This document shows, one piece after another, positions 46,256 through 55,297 of a stretch of 64,000 bases of DNA. Origin of the DNA: Streptococcus constellatus subsp. constellatus (GTDB lineage: Bacteria; Bacillota; Bacilli; Lactobacillales; Streptococcaceae); assembly GCF_023167545.1 (NCBI RefSeq), contig NZ_AP014647.1:868001-932000 (forward strand), written 5' to 3'. A program made the position numbers and the translations under genes. Every line of letters starts with the position of its first letter. Within the stretch, counting starts at the first letter, position 1. The notes under the pieces were generated by a model. The model was not told where the DNA came from and searched no databases. It was given only the letters and a program-made list of their open reading frames with translations.

Positions 46256-46990
46256 CTAGATCGCTTCTTTCGCTTTCTTAACCGCTTTGCGTTTTTTGTA
46301 GCGGCTGCGAATAGTATTGAGGTGATCGCGAAGATCCGCATAGTGGCTTCTTTCTGGGTAGGCATAGGTCATAATAGCGGTAAAATCCAGCAGGAAATCG
46401 TAGATTTCTTGTAGCTGCATGCGGAGTTGTTTGCTTTGGCTAGGCACTTTGCCTTTCAATTCGGTCAAGCGCTCCTTGTATGCTTCTTCAAATTGCTTTT
46501 GCGCAGTCACCAAGCTTTCCACATGAGCTTCCAAGTGCAGTTTTGCCAGCGCCGTTTGATAGGTTGATTTCTTCAACTCTTGGAGCAGGTGGTTGATGCC
46601 CTCTGTCTCTTTTTCATAGTTGGCAGCCGCAATCCCTGCGTAATTTTTTAGCAAGCCCGCCAAGGTGTCATAGGCTTCTTTGGTCGCAGTCTCCTTGACC
46701 CGTGAAAATGCCCGCACCAAAGCAGTCAGCGTCCCCAAAGCATCGTCTCGCTCGCGGTCGGCTTGGTCTAAACTAGTCACCAAGCGACTAGCTTTCGTCT
46801 GATGAAGCCCCTCCTGAAACTTAGCCAAATGCTGGCTCATCTCTTCCAGTTTACTCGTATAAATACTTTCAACCTTATGCGCCTTGTTAAAAGCAGCAAT
46901 TGCCTCTTTCGACTCGGTCATGAGCTGGGAAAATTCATTGTTTTCCAAATTGCGCACGGTTAAACTAATGACTCCGTATTCTTTTGTCAT
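46256..46990 (-). CDS. DUF6261-like helical protein
   Basis: 244 aa, almost entirely alpha-helical and rich in Glu/Lys/Ala, ending in a basic tail (YKKRKAVKKAKEAI). No enzyme motif and no signal peptide. It resembles the DUF6261 family, whose function I do not know. AGAGGAG fixes the start at 46990. Probably co-transcribed with the ANT(6)-like gene. Confidence 0.65.
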   Translation of the reverse strand: MTKEYGVISLTVRNLENNEFSQLMTESKEAIAAFNKAHKVESIYTSKLEEMSQHLAKFQEGLHQTKASRLVTSLDQADRERDDALGTLTALVRAFSRVKETATKEAYDTLAGLLKNYAGIAAANYEKETEGINHLLQELKKSTYQTALAKLHLEAHVESLVTAQKQFEEAYKERLTELKGKVPSQSKQLRMQLQEIYDFLLDFTAIMTYAYPERSHYADLRDHLNTIRSRYKKRKAVKKAKEAI

Positions 46991-47078
46991 AAACTCCTCT
47001 TTCTTCGTGTATGTTTTAGTTTTTTGCTTCAAAATCGCTCAGAACACATGCAAATGTTCGTCTTTTGCTCTAAAAATT

Positions 47079-47100
47079 CAAATCACACATGTGTGATTTG
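47079..47100. promoter_or_regulatory. 22-bp perfect palindrome
   Basis: CAAATCACAC and its complement meet at a central ATGT-type dyad, in the 190-bp gap between the HEPN-like gene and DUF6261. It could be an operator for the DUF6261 unit or the terminator of the gene before it. Confidence 0.5.
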
Positions 47101-47115
47101 GTTTTTTACTCCTAG

Positions 47116-47145
47116 ACAAGAAATTCTTCATGTGAAATTTCTTGT
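47116..47145. repeat. Inverted repeat, 10-bp arms
   Basis: ACAAGAAATT (47116-47125) and AATTTCTTGT (47136-47145). A third partial copy, ATTTCTTGTGG, occurs at 47165-47175. Confidence 0.45.
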
Positions 47146-47184
47146 TTTAAGGGTGGGGAAGGCGATTTCTTGTGGGGGATTAAC

Positions 47185-48012
47185 TTATCCATTTCTCAAA
47201 GTTTTCAATTTCGATAAAATTCTAGCTTCATCTAAGCTAAGAATAACAAATAAAGTTGAAGCATAAATATCATCATACCACTGTTCTAATTCTTCTTCTG
47301 TAATTTCCAGATGATATTGCTTACTATTATTATGTCTCAATCCTAGATTATTATACATATTGAAGAGCTGTTCAACCGCAATAATTTTCTTATTATTATT
47401 TACTTTCATAACTTCTTTTAACTCTTCAGAATCATTTAATTCATCTCTAAATGGTTCAAGATAAGTAGCCAAAGAAATAAGTATCTCTTTCTTACGCTCA
47501 ATATTACCTTTATTGGCAAAATGATTATATTCTAAAACCTTTATTGCATCTTGAATACTTGTTTCTGATACAATTTGAGAAACTTCTGAGGCATAAACAT
47601 TCTTTTCAACAATAATTCGGTTTCCGTTATCTAAGGTAATCAATTCATGATTTGACAACTCTAAAAATCTATTGATATTATCAAATATGACTTGAATGAA
47701 TTCACACTCTTCTGTTGTAAACTTTTCTAAAAGACTATAAAAAATATCAACTAATAACTCAGAAAAAACAAATAATTCCTCGGTGGCATCATAGAAGTTT
47801 GCACTAATAACTTCTATGATTTGTGAATAACTGGTAAATGTTGAACGATTAGGATAATCTAAAAAATTCTTAGAAATAGCACTATTTATAGTTGTATAAT
47901 AGACATGTCCAAAATTCTTCTCCATTTCAAGTAAATCTATTAAATTTTTCGATTCTCTATCTGGATCAAACTCCATCTGATTCAAAATTTCAAAATAATT
48001 TTGTCTAGCCAT
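47185..48012 (-). CDS. Unknown protein, possibly HEPN/abortive-infection-like
   Basis: 275 aa, acidic, AT-rich gene beginning 9 bp after parE. No recognised catalytic domain. The C-terminal stretch LFNMYNNLGLRHNNSKQYH (~215-233), followed by a helix, resembles the RxxxxH-type end of HEPN or abortive-infection proteins; this is only a resemblance. Base composition differs from parE and parC, so the gene looks inserted between them. Confidence 0.5.
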   Translation of the reverse strand: MARQNYFEILNQMEFDPDRESKNLIDLLEMEKNFGHVYYTTINSAISKNFLDYPNRSTFTSYSQIIEVISANFYDATEELFVFSELLVDIFYSLLEKFTTEECEFIQVIFDNINRFLELSNHELITLDNGNRIIVEKNVYASEVSQIVSETSIQDAIKVLEYNHFANKGNIERKKEILISLATYLEPFRDELNDSEELKEVMKVNNNKKIIAVEQLFNMYNNLGLRHNNSKQYHLEITEEELEQWYDDIYASTLFVILSLDEARILSKLKTLRNG

Positions 48013-48021
48013 TTCCCTCTC

Positions 48022-49965
48022 CTAAAACACTCCACTCTCCTCCAGCGTAAACTTGACATTATCTTCAATCCATTTACGGCGGGGCGGGACTTTGTCTCCC
48101 ATGAGGACATTGACGCGGCGTTCGGCACGGGCAAGGTCTTCGATAGTGACACGGATAAGGGTACGATTTTCAGGATTCATGGTGGTTTCCCAGAGTTGGT
48201 CGGCGTTCATTTCCCCCAGACCTTTGTAGCGCTGCAGCGTGGCACCTTTGCCAAATTTCTTGCGCAAATCTTCTAACTCACCGTCTGTCCAAGCATATTC
48301 GACAACTTCATTTTTGCCTTTGCCTTTAGACATCTTATAAAGCGGCGGCAGAGCGATATAGACATGACCTGCTTCAACCAGCGGACGCATATAGCGGTAA
48401 AAGAAGGTCAACAAGAGCGTCTGGATATGGGCTCCGTCCGTATCAGCATCGGTCATGATGATAATCTTGTCATAGTTGGCGTCTTCTAGAGAGAAGTCCG
48501 AGCCAACACCTGCACCAATGGTGTAAATCATGGTGTTAATTTCTTCATTTTTGAGAATATCTGCCATTTTGGCTTTTGCAGTATTGATAACCTTACCGCG
48601 GAGAGGCAGAATCGCCTGAAACTTGCGGTCACGACCCTGTTTGGCAGACCCACCCGCAGAATCTCCTTCGACCAGATAGAGTTCGTTTTTAGCTGGATTT
48701 TTGGATTGGGCTGGCGTTAATTTCCCAGACAGCAATCCCTTGTCTTTCTTGTTTTTCTTGCCATTCCGGCTTTCATCTCTCGCCTTGCGGGCTGCCTCGC
48801 GTGCATCTCTTGCCTTGATTGCCTTGCGGATCAGATTAGACGCCAATTCGCCATTTTCCAGCAAGAAGAAGGTCAATTTGTCAGACACAATCGAATCCAC
48901 TGCAGGTCGAGCCAGTGAGCTTCCTAACTTGTCCTTAGTCTGTCCCTCAAACTGCAAATGCTCTTCCGGCACTAAGATCGAAAGGACAGCTGCTAGACCC
49001 TCACGATAGTCAGAGCCTTCCAGATTTTTATCCTTTTCTTTCAGCAAACCGGTCTTTCTCGCATAGTCATTCATGACCTTGGTAATGGCTGACTTGAGCC
49101 CCGTCTCGTGCGTTCCGCCGTCCTTGGTGCGGACGTTATTGACAAAAGAAAGGATATTATCAGAATAACCATCATTGTACTGGAGAGCCACCTCTACCTG
49201 AAAACCGCCCTCTTCTCCTTCGAAATAAAGAACTGGTGTCAATGTTTCCTTATCTTCATTCAGATAACTGACAAAATCTTGCACCCCATTTTCATAATGA
49301 AAATCAACAGACTCGCCCGTTCGCTCATCTGTCAGAGAAAGGTGAACGTTTTTGAGCAAAAAGGCCGATTCATTAAGCCGCTCTGCGATTGTATTATATT
49401 TAAAATCAATCGTTGAGAAAATCGTGTCATCTGGCATGAAAGTCACTTTCGTACCAGATTTGGACTTAGCTGCTGTTCCAATTTTCTTCAAAGTTGTTGC
49501 TGGCTTTCCACCATTTTCAAAACGTTGTTTATAAATTGTACCGTCACGTGTGATTTCAACTTCTAACCAACTAGACAGCGCATTGACCACAGAAGAACCA
49601 ACCCCGTGTAAGCCTCCCGATGTCTTGTAACCGCCCTGACCGAATTTTCCGCCTGCATGCAGTACCGTAAAAATAACCTCAACAGTTGGGATTCCCATAG
49701 CGTGCATACCGACTGGCATTCCCCGACCGTGGTCTGCTACAGTCAAACTCCCGTCTTTATGAATGGTCACGTCAATCTTATCACCAAAGCCAGACAGAGC
49801 CTCGTCAACTGCATTGTCAACAATTTCCCAGACCAAATGGTGAAGCCCAGTTGCATCTGTTGATCCGATATACATACCAGGACGTTTACGAACCGCGTCC
49901 AATCCTTCTAATACTTGAATGGCATCATCATTGTAATTGTTAATATTGATTTCCTTTTTTGCCAC
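48022..49965 (-). CDS. parE: DNA topoisomerase IV subunit B
   Basis: ATPase subunit of topoisomerase IV. 647 aa. GHKL ATP site with EIVDNAVDEALSG and GRGMPVG, Toprim EGDSAGGSAKQGRD, PLRGKVINTAKAK and DADTDGAHIQ. It starts with GTG (AGGAGGT five bases before). Divergent from plsY as in other streptococci. Confidence 0.98.
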   Translation of the reverse strand: MAKKEININNYNDDAIQVLEGLDAVRKRPGMYIGSTDATGLHHLVWEIVDNAVDEALSGFGDKIDVTIHKDGSLTVADHGRGMPVGMHAMGIPTVEVIFTVLHAGGKFGQGGYKTSGGLHGVGSSVVNALSSWLEVEITRDGTIYKQRFENGGKPATTLKKIGTAAKSKSGTKVTFMPDDTIFSTIDFKYNTIAERLNESAFLLKNVHLSLTDERTGESVDFHYENGVQDFVSYLNEDKETLTPVLYFEGEEGGFQVEVALQYNDGYSDNILSFVNNVRTKDGGTHETGLKSAITKVMNDYARKTGLLKEKDKNLEGSDYREGLAAVLSILVPEEHLQFEGQTKDKLGSSLARPAVDSIVSDKLTFFLLENGELASNLIRKAIKARDAREAARKARDESRNGKKNKKDKGLLSGKLTPAQSKNPAKNELYLVEGDSAGGSAKQGRDRKFQAILPLRGKVINTAKAKMADILKNEEINTMIYTIGAGVGSDFSLEDANYDKIIIMTDADTDGAHIQTLLLTFFYRYMRPLVEAGHVYIALPPLYKMSKGKGKNEVVEYAWTDGELEDLRKKFGKGATLQRYKGLGEMNADQLWETTMNPENRTLIRVTIEDLARAERRVNVLMGDKVPPRRKWIEDNVKFTLEESGVF

Positions 49966-50131
49966 AAGGAACCTCCTGAATCATTCATCCTTTCTATCTT
50001 ACAAGTTTTTAGCAAATTTTGCAAAGATTTTTAGAAATAGTGTATTCTTTCTGCTTCTCACCACCATTTTTTCAGCCTAGACAAATTTTATAAAATATTT
50101 CTGGTCGTTCAACTATCAAAATCAAAATTCA

Positions 50132-50140
50132 TGGTATAAT
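50132..50140 (+). promoter_or_regulatory. Extended -10 promoter of plsY, leaderless layout
   Basis: TGG-TATAAT (TATAAT 50135-50140) ends six bases before the ATG. Confidence 0.7.
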
Positions 50141-50146
50141 AAAAGC

Positions 50147-50794
50147 ATGATAAAGATAGTTTTTACATTGATAGCAGCTTATTTGATTGGTTCAATCCCT
50201 GCCGGGCTTTGGATTGGACAAGTATTTTACAAGAAAAATCTCCGCGAATACGGCAGCGGAAATACAGGGACGACCAATACCTTTCGTGTCCTTGGAAAAA
50301 AAGCAGGCATCATCACCTTTATTTTTGACTTTTTTAAAGGGACATTTGCGACACTATTGCCATTTTTCCTTCATATCAACGGTATTTCTCCTCTCGTTTT
50401 TGGACTTTTAGCCGTTCTTGGGCATACCTTCCCCATTTTTGCTGAATTTAAAGGCGGTAAAGCCGTGGCAACCAGTGCAGGTGTCATTCTGGGCTTCTCA
50501 CCGACTTTCTTCACTTATTTAGCTGTCATCTTTTTCAGCTGCTTGTATCTGACTAGTATGATTTCCTTTTCAAGTGTGACAGCTGCTGCCTCCGCTATTC
50601 TGGGAGCCTTAATTTTCCCACTATTTGGCTTTCTTTTACCACGTTATGATGTACTCTTTACCGTAATTGTACTCGCATTAGCGCTCATCATTATCGTCCG
50701 ACACAAAGATAATATCCAGCGAATTCGGATGAAACAAGAAAACCTCATTCCCTTCGGATTGAATATCACAAAACAACAACCCAAACAGAAATAA
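50147..50794 (+). CDS. plsY: Glycerol-3-phosphate acyltransferase PlsY
   Basis: Integral membrane enzyme that acylates glycerol-3-phosphate with acyl-phosphate, the first step of phospholipid synthesis. 215 aa, five predicted transmembrane segments. Motifs [28 protein letters not shown] and [13 protein letters not shown] are diagnostic. No Shine-Dalgarno; the -10 box is six bases upstream of the ATG. Confidence 0.96.
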   Translation: MIKIVFTLIAAYLIGSIPAGLWIGQVFYKKNLREYGSGNTGTTNTFRVLGKKAGIITFIFDFFKGTFATLLPFFLHINGISPLVFGLLAVLGHTFPIFAEFKGGKAVATSAGVILGFSPTFFTYLAVIFFSCLYLTSMISFSSVTAAASAILGALIFPLFGFLLPRYDVLFTVIVLALALIIIVRHKDNIQRIRMKQENLIPFGLNITKQQPKQK

Positions 50795-50908
50795 AGGGAA
50801 CTCTATATAGCGGTTTACGCCAACTGCAATAAGCAGCATTTTAAAACAAGATTTTTGTAAATTTGATAATAATAATTTATTTCTGTGTAAACAAGTATGT
50901 AATTTTAA

Positions 50909-50948
50909 AAATAAAAACGGAAGAAGTAATATTCTTCCATTTTTATTT
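50909..50948. terminator. Bidirectional terminator downstream of plsY
   Basis: Stem of 7 plus 9 bp with one mismatch (50909-50925/50932-50948), T runs both ways. Confidence 0.8.
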
Positions 50949-51147
50949 AGCCTTGACTTTATTGATTTCTGAAATTGAATCTTTAAACGTAACACCTTGA
51001 ATATTATGTGAGTGTCTTTTTTGTAGTTTCTGGCGATGTCATATCAATAACCACAAATTCATCACCTTCAAGATTCTTGTCTTTATCAACAATCGTAGAA
51101 ACTTGGAAAAGACATGCGCCATTGACATAATGCACTAAGACTTTGAT
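50947..51147 (-). pseudogene. Remnant of an unknown small protein gene
   Basis: One frame reads KVLVHYVNGACLFQVSTIV and DEFVVIDMTSPETTKKTLT then stops; a second frame goes on as VTFKDSISEINKVKAK to a stop inside the terminator. This looks like a frameshifted tail of a gene I cannot name. The rest of the 495-bp gap (50795-51288) is very AT-rich with two TATAAT-like boxes near 51150 and no other gene. Confidence 0.45.
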
Positions 51148-51288
51148 TATATTATATAAGATTTTTTGATAAACTAAAACCTTATTTAGTAAATTTCAGT
51201 TCATCGTTCGTTAAAATGGATATAAAAATACTCTAATTTTTATATTAGAATTCCTTTATTTTACAAACATTATGAAATTTTCATCTTA

Positions 51289-51906
51289 TTACTTTATCTG
51301 TGCCATCAAACCCTTCAGCTCTGTCGCTCCAACGCCATCACCTGCTTTTTCAAAACACGCCAGTGCTTTTTGTGCATGAAGCTTAGCTCTTTTTATATCT
51401 CTCTTAGCTAACATTACCTCAGCCAAGGCGCGATAAGCACAAGCATGGTTGACTAAATCATCTGTCTGCAATGCTAAATTTAGTGTTTCTTGCAAAAGCT
51501 CTTCTGCAAGATGAATATTTTCAAGTTTGAACTGTAAATATCCTTGTTCGTATAAATTGACTGATTTCTTTAGGACATCATCAGGGAAATGCTCTGTAAT
51601 AATTGTAGCTTCTGTCATTATCAAATCATAAGCCTTTTGAAAATGTTCTTCTTCTCGTTCGACCATAGCTAGTTGATGTAAGCCTATGTGCTGTTCTTCT
51701 AGGTTCTTTTCAGACACAGCTTGAGCATAATAGTCTTTTAAAAATTGACGGGCTAACGCAAAATCTTTTTCTTCTAAAGCAATATATGCTTTTAAATTCA
51801 GTGTACTATAATTGTCTTGTTCTATTTGATAAACTAATTGCTTCGCAAGATGATATTGCCCATCAAACAATGCTTGCCAGGCTTTTTGAAGTTGTTCTTC
51901 TGTCAT
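51289..51906 (-). CDS. TPR-repeat protein
   Basis: About 205 aa composed of paired helices in roughly four tetratricopeptide-like repeats (for example EEDFQKAYDLI-type and LAEELLQETLNLA...ACAYRALAEVMLAK). No signal peptide. It probably acts in protein-protein binding. AAGGAAAG sets the start at 51906. It is last in tetR-comEB-TPR. Function unknown. Confidence 0.75.
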   Translation of the reverse strand: MTEEQLQKAWQALFDGQYHLAKQLVYQIEQDNYSTLNLKAYIALEEKDFALARQFLKDYYAQAVSEKNLEEQHIGLHQLAMVEREEEHFQKAYDLIMTEATIITEHFPDDVLKKSVNLYEQGYLQFKLENIHLAEELLQETLNLALQTDDLVNHACAYRALAEVMLAKRDIKRAKLHAQKALACFEKAGDGVGATELKGLMAQIK

Positions 51907-51953
51907 ATTTTCTTTCCTTGTATTCATAGAAAACAAATGTTACACTCTAAAAG

Positions 51954-52421
51954 TTATATTAAATCAATCTCCGAAATTGCTTCTTTTACTTTTTCAATTG
52001 GCAAATGTACTAGCTCGACTTTCTTTTCGCTATATAAATAACGCGCATAATCATCCATACGGTATTGATTGATATACACCACTCGCTTGCAACCAACTTG
52101 TAAAAGCTGCTTAGTACAATTGAGGCAAGGGAAATGCGTGACATAAACAGTAAAACCTTTCGGGATTCCACGCTCTGCACCTTGTAAAATCGCATTCACT
52201 TCTGCATGTAAGGTTCTCACACAATGCCCATCAACCATCAAACATTCATGATCAATACAGTGCTCCGTTCCTGAAACAGAACCATTATATCCTGTTGAAA
52301 TAACTTTGTTCTCCTTTACAATAACCGCTCCTACACTTGCTCGCTTGCAGGTTGAGCGATTAGCAATCAAGAGAGCTTGCGCTGCAAAATATTCATCCCA
52401 AGCCAATCTTTTTTTAACCAT
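51954..52421 (-). CDS. comEB: dCMP/cytidine deaminase family protein ComEB
   Basis: Zinc enzyme of about 155 aa that turns dCMP into dUMP. Zn/catalytic motifs LHAEVNAIL and PCLNCTKQL, with an N-terminal SxRSTCKRASVGAVIV-like segment. AGGTG before 52421 defines the start; the longer frame overlaps tetR. Named after the B. subtilis comE operon gene, though it is not needed for competence in all species. Confidence 0.93.
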   Translation of the reverse strand: MVKKRLAWDEYFAAQALLIANRSTCKRASVGAVIVKENKVISTGYNGSVSGTEHCIDHECLMVDGHCVRTLHAEVNAILQGAERGIPKGFTVYVTHFPCLNCTKQLLQVGCKRVVYINQYRMDDYARYLYSEKKVELVHLPIEKVKEAISEIDLI

Positions 52422-52437
52422 GTTACACCTCATTGTC

Positions 52438-53022
52438 TTATTCATCGCTCGATTTACCATTCTTTCGCTGCGGAAAAAGCGGAAGTCCGAGCGATGCAAT
52501 CTTCTCTGCTGGAACCCTCATACCGTCTTTTATCCATTTAATCAAAACAGAAACCACCGCCGAACTCCAAAAAGAATTCATGTACGTTGAAGCCTCTTTT
52601 CTGGAATAATTTTGTTGCTCTAACATATCAAACACAGCACTTGTCAACAGTTTTTCTAAATTGTAGTCTATCGCTAGACTAACAATTCGAGCTTCTTTTT
52701 TGACTTCTTTAAACAAGAACAGCCACACTTGATAAAGCTCGGTTCTCATATTGAATTGTTCCAATTTATCGGTAATCTTTTGTACTGTTCGTTGGAAAAT
52801 CTCTTGTAAAATTTCTTCTTTTGAATCATAATTTCGATAAAAAGCTGCTCGCGAGACACCCGCTCTCTCTACTAATTCAGAAATGGTAATTTTGGTCAAC
52901 TCTTTCTTTTCTAACAATTGCAATAGCGAGATTTCTAAGGATTCTTTTGTAATTCGGTTAGATTCCCGATTTGATATTTTTAGATTTTCTAAAGATTTTT
53001 TCGATATTTTACGTTCCGACAT
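52438..53022 (-). CDS. TetR-family transcriptional regulator
   Basis: 194 aa. Helix-turn-helix ITISELVERAGVSRAAFYRNYDSKEE (written here in part, ~45-70), then a ligand domain without obvious identity. The N-terminus is unusually basic and Asn/Ser-rich. It is 17 bp before comEB and divergent from degV; the gap has TACATGTAAC and a weak dyad that may be its operator. It likely regulates itself and degV (inference). Confidence 0.88.
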   Translation of the reverse strand: MSERKISKKSLENLKISNRESNRITKESLEISLLQLLEKKELTKITISELVERAGVSRAAFYRNYDSKEEILQEIFQRTVQKITDKLEQFNMRTELYQVWLFLFKEVKKEARIVSLAIDYNLEKLLTSAVFDMLEQQNYSRKEASTYMNSFWSSAVVSVLIKWIKDGMRVPAEKIASLGLPLFPQRKNGKSSDE

Positions 53023-53081
53023 AACATTTTCTTTCTACATGTAACAACCGACTGTAAAGGCTTTCTAAAGCGGTGTTTTCA

Positions 53082-53090
53082 TGATATAAT
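53082..53090 (+). promoter_or_regulatory. Extended -10 promoter of degV
   Basis: TGA-TATAAT (53085-53090) about 67 bp before the start; weak -35 TTTCTA at 53062. Confidence 0.55.
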
Positions 53091-53156
53091 TGTAAAAAAA
53101 GGCAAACCTTTTGTCAATGTCTAATTAAGGGATCATCCCACTAAAGGAGAAATTGA

Positions 53157-54002
53157 ATGACTTGGAAAATTGTAGCTGATTCAGGCTGTGATTATAGAAC
53201 TATCGAAAACCTTGCTGTTGACACCTTATTTGAAAGTGTTCCTCTGACCATTCAAGTGGGCAATGAAATCTTTATAGATAATGCACAACTCAATATTGAT
53301 GATATGATGAAAAAAATGTATGCCACTTCTTCTGCTTCAAAATCAGCCTGCCCTAGTCCAGATGACTACATGAAGGCTTTTGATGGCGCTTCAAATATTT
53401 TTGTGGTTACTATTACAGGAACCTTATCAGGAAGTCACAATAGCGCGCAAGTTGCTAAAAAACTCTATCTCGAAGAACACCCCGATGTGAATATTCATAT
53501 TATTGATACTCTTTCTGCAGGCGGCGAGAATGACTTGATTATCAAAAAACTGAATTTTCTTATTGGTCAAGGTTTGAGTTATGAAGAAGTCGTGACAGAA
53601 ATTACAGCCTATCAAACCAAGACAAAATTACTTTTCGTTCTTGCCAAAGTTGACAATCTCGTTAAAAATGGTCGACTAAGCAAATTAGTCGGAGCCGTTG
53701 TAGGATTACTTAACATCCGTATGGTAGGCGAAGCTAGCCAAGACGGGAAGTTAGAGTTACTTCAAAAGGCACGTGGTGCAAAAAAATCACTCATTGCAGC
53801 TTTTGATGAACTCATAAAAGCGGGCTATGCAGGTGGGCAAATCATTATTGCTCATCGAAATAATCTTAAGTTTTGCCAGCAATTTTCCGAAATGGTGCGA
53901 GAAAAATTTCCTCAAGCTGTTATTGAAGTTATTCCAACTTCTGGCCTGTGCAGTTTTTACGCCGAAGAAAATGGTCTCCTCATAGGTTATGAAATTCAAT
54001 AA
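53157..54002 (+). CDS. DegV family fatty-acid-binding protein
   Basis: 281 aa, FakB-like lipid-binding fold. N-terminal IVADSGCDYR, central TGTLSGSHNSAQVAK, and DTLSAGGENDLI. FakB proteins present fatty acids to the FakA kinase; whether this paralogue does so is unknown. AAAGGAGAA precedes the ATG. Divergent from the TetR regulator. Confidence 0.93.
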   Translation: MTWKIVADSGCDYRTIENLAVDTLFESVPLTIQVGNEIFIDNAQLNIDDMMKKMYATSSASKSACPSPDDYMKAFDGASNIFVVTITGTLSGSHNSAQVAKKLYLEEHPDVNIHIIDTLSAGGENDLIIKKLNFLIGQGLSYEEVVTEITAYQTKTKLLFVLAKVDNLVKNGRLSKLVGAVVGLLNIRMVGEASQDGKLELLQKARGAKKSLIAAFDELIKAGYAGGQIIIAHRNNLKFCQQFSEMVREKFPQAVIEVIPTSGLCSFYAEENGLLIGYEIQ

Positions 54003-54166
54003 TGTAACAAAAGGAATTAGACAGGTGACTATGAAACGAATATAATCTGAGAAGATTACGTATACGACGGAATAAAATTGAAAATTTTTAGCTCCTAGTT
54101 TCACTCCTGCAAAGGTTGAACCGTCTGAACGGATTAGCTCAGTAACCTCTATTACAAATACTTTGA

Positions 54167-54235
54167 GCAATAAACCACTGCGTCCTTGGTTTATTGCATC
54201 ATATACTTTGAAACTGGGAATTTTCGTCCCAGTTT
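54167..54235 (+). terminator. Two consecutive hairpins after degV
   Basis: First GCAATAAACCA/TGGTTTATTGC (54167-54177/54187-54197), second AAACTGGGA/TCCCAGTTT (54211-54219/54227-54235) with a T run to 54239. The second is a typical terminator. The stretch 54003-54166 shows no gene on plus. Confidence 0.7.
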
Positions 54236-54243
54236 TTTTATAA

Positions 54244-55297
54244 GATAAATTGCAAAAAAAAGTGCAACAAATCTAAAATTCATCCATAAGAGCCTCAAAT
54301 GCTGTTTTGTAACCTAAGCATTTTCTTGGACGGTGATTTATAGCAAGTAAAGCATTTACTAACGATTCATCAGTAATGTCGGTTAGATTAGTCCTCTTAG
54401 GAAAATATTCTCTAAGCAATCCATTTGAATTTTCATTACTTCCTCTTTGCCAAGATGAATAAGCGTCCGCAAAGTAAAAGTCTATTCCTAAAGCTTCCAC
54501 TTGAGGATAACAAGCAAATTCTTTTCCTCTGTCTGATGTAAATGTTTTTAAAAAGTTCTTAGGAAAAATCTTCTGAAGTGTTTCTATGACTGAAAACATT
54601 GACCTAGCTGATCGGTCAGGTATTTTAAATGCCAGATAAAAACGTGTTTTTCGCTCTACAAATGTAGCCAAGCATCCTTTGCTTTTCCCTCTGGAAGAAA
54701 CCATGGTATCTAATTCCCAATGACCGAAACTTTGCCTCCTCTTCACTTCTTTAGGTCGTTTGGAAATAGGTTTACCAATAATGAATTTCCCTCTCGTCTC
54801 ATGGGGTTCACGTATTTTACCTTTTCGTCTTAACGTCTCTACACTAACTTCGAGTTGGCCATTATATATCCAATTATAAATCGTTTTAAACGATACGATT
54901 GGCTTATTTTCGTACTGATAACGCCCAAGAATCTGCTCGGGTGACCAGGATGCTTTTAAATGACGTTCTATATCTTTCTTCATCAGTGAAGTACATGCAG
55001 TTTTCCTTCCCTTAAGTCTAGATAATTCCTCATATTGCCTTTGTGCTTCTTCGGCAGAATATTTATTTGGACACCGTTTGATTTCTCGGCTAATTGATGA
55101 ACGGTGAAAACCTAACTTAGTTGCAATATAGGACTGATTAAAACCTGCTTCAAGATATGCTTCTATCTTTAGCCGATCAATTATGGTAATATGTAAGTAG
55201 CTCATAGGATCTCCTCGTGTCTGTTTGTGTGCTTACTTACAGTTTACACGATTTGAGAACCTATGGGTTTTTGTTGCACTATATTTTACAATTTATC
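54244..55297. mobile_element. IS30-family insertion sequence, intact
   Basis: Imperfect terminal inverted repeats, about 27 bp with three mismatches (GATAAATTGyAAAAwAwAGTG-type left end 54244-54270, right end 55271-55297), flanked on both sides by ATAA (54240-54243, 55298-55301), a possible target duplication. It encloses one full transposase. It lies next to the stop codon of the DUF3307 gene. Confidence 0.85.
54273..55205 (-). CDS. IS30-family transposase
   Basis: 310 aa, apparently complete. N-terminal helix-turn-helix YIATKLGFHRSSISREIKR (~26-44); DDE catalytic residues in HWELDTMV, TSDRGKEF and NENSNGLLREYFPK. It moves the element; it has no passenger genes. Confidence 0.95.
   Translation of the reverse strand: MSYLHITIIDRLKIEAYLEAGFNQSYIATKLGFHRSSISREIKRCPNKYSAEEAQRQYEELSRLKGRKTACTSLMKKDIERHLKASWSPEQILGRYQYENKPIVSFKTIYNWIYNGQLEVSVETLRRKGKIREPHETRGKFIIGKPISKRPKEVKRRQSFGHWELDTMVSSRGKSKGCLATFVERKTRFYLAFKIPDRSARSMFSVIETLQKIFPKNFLKTFTSDRGKEFACYPQVEALGIDFYFADAYSSWQRGSNENSNGLLREYFPKRTNLTDITDESLVNALLAINHRPRKCLGYKTAFEALMDEF

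Noticed and set aside
53787-54170. Minus-strand ORF of 127 codons
   Set aside because: Most of it is antisense to degV, with no ribosome site and no recognisable family; only the part beyond degV is noted as an unexplained segment.
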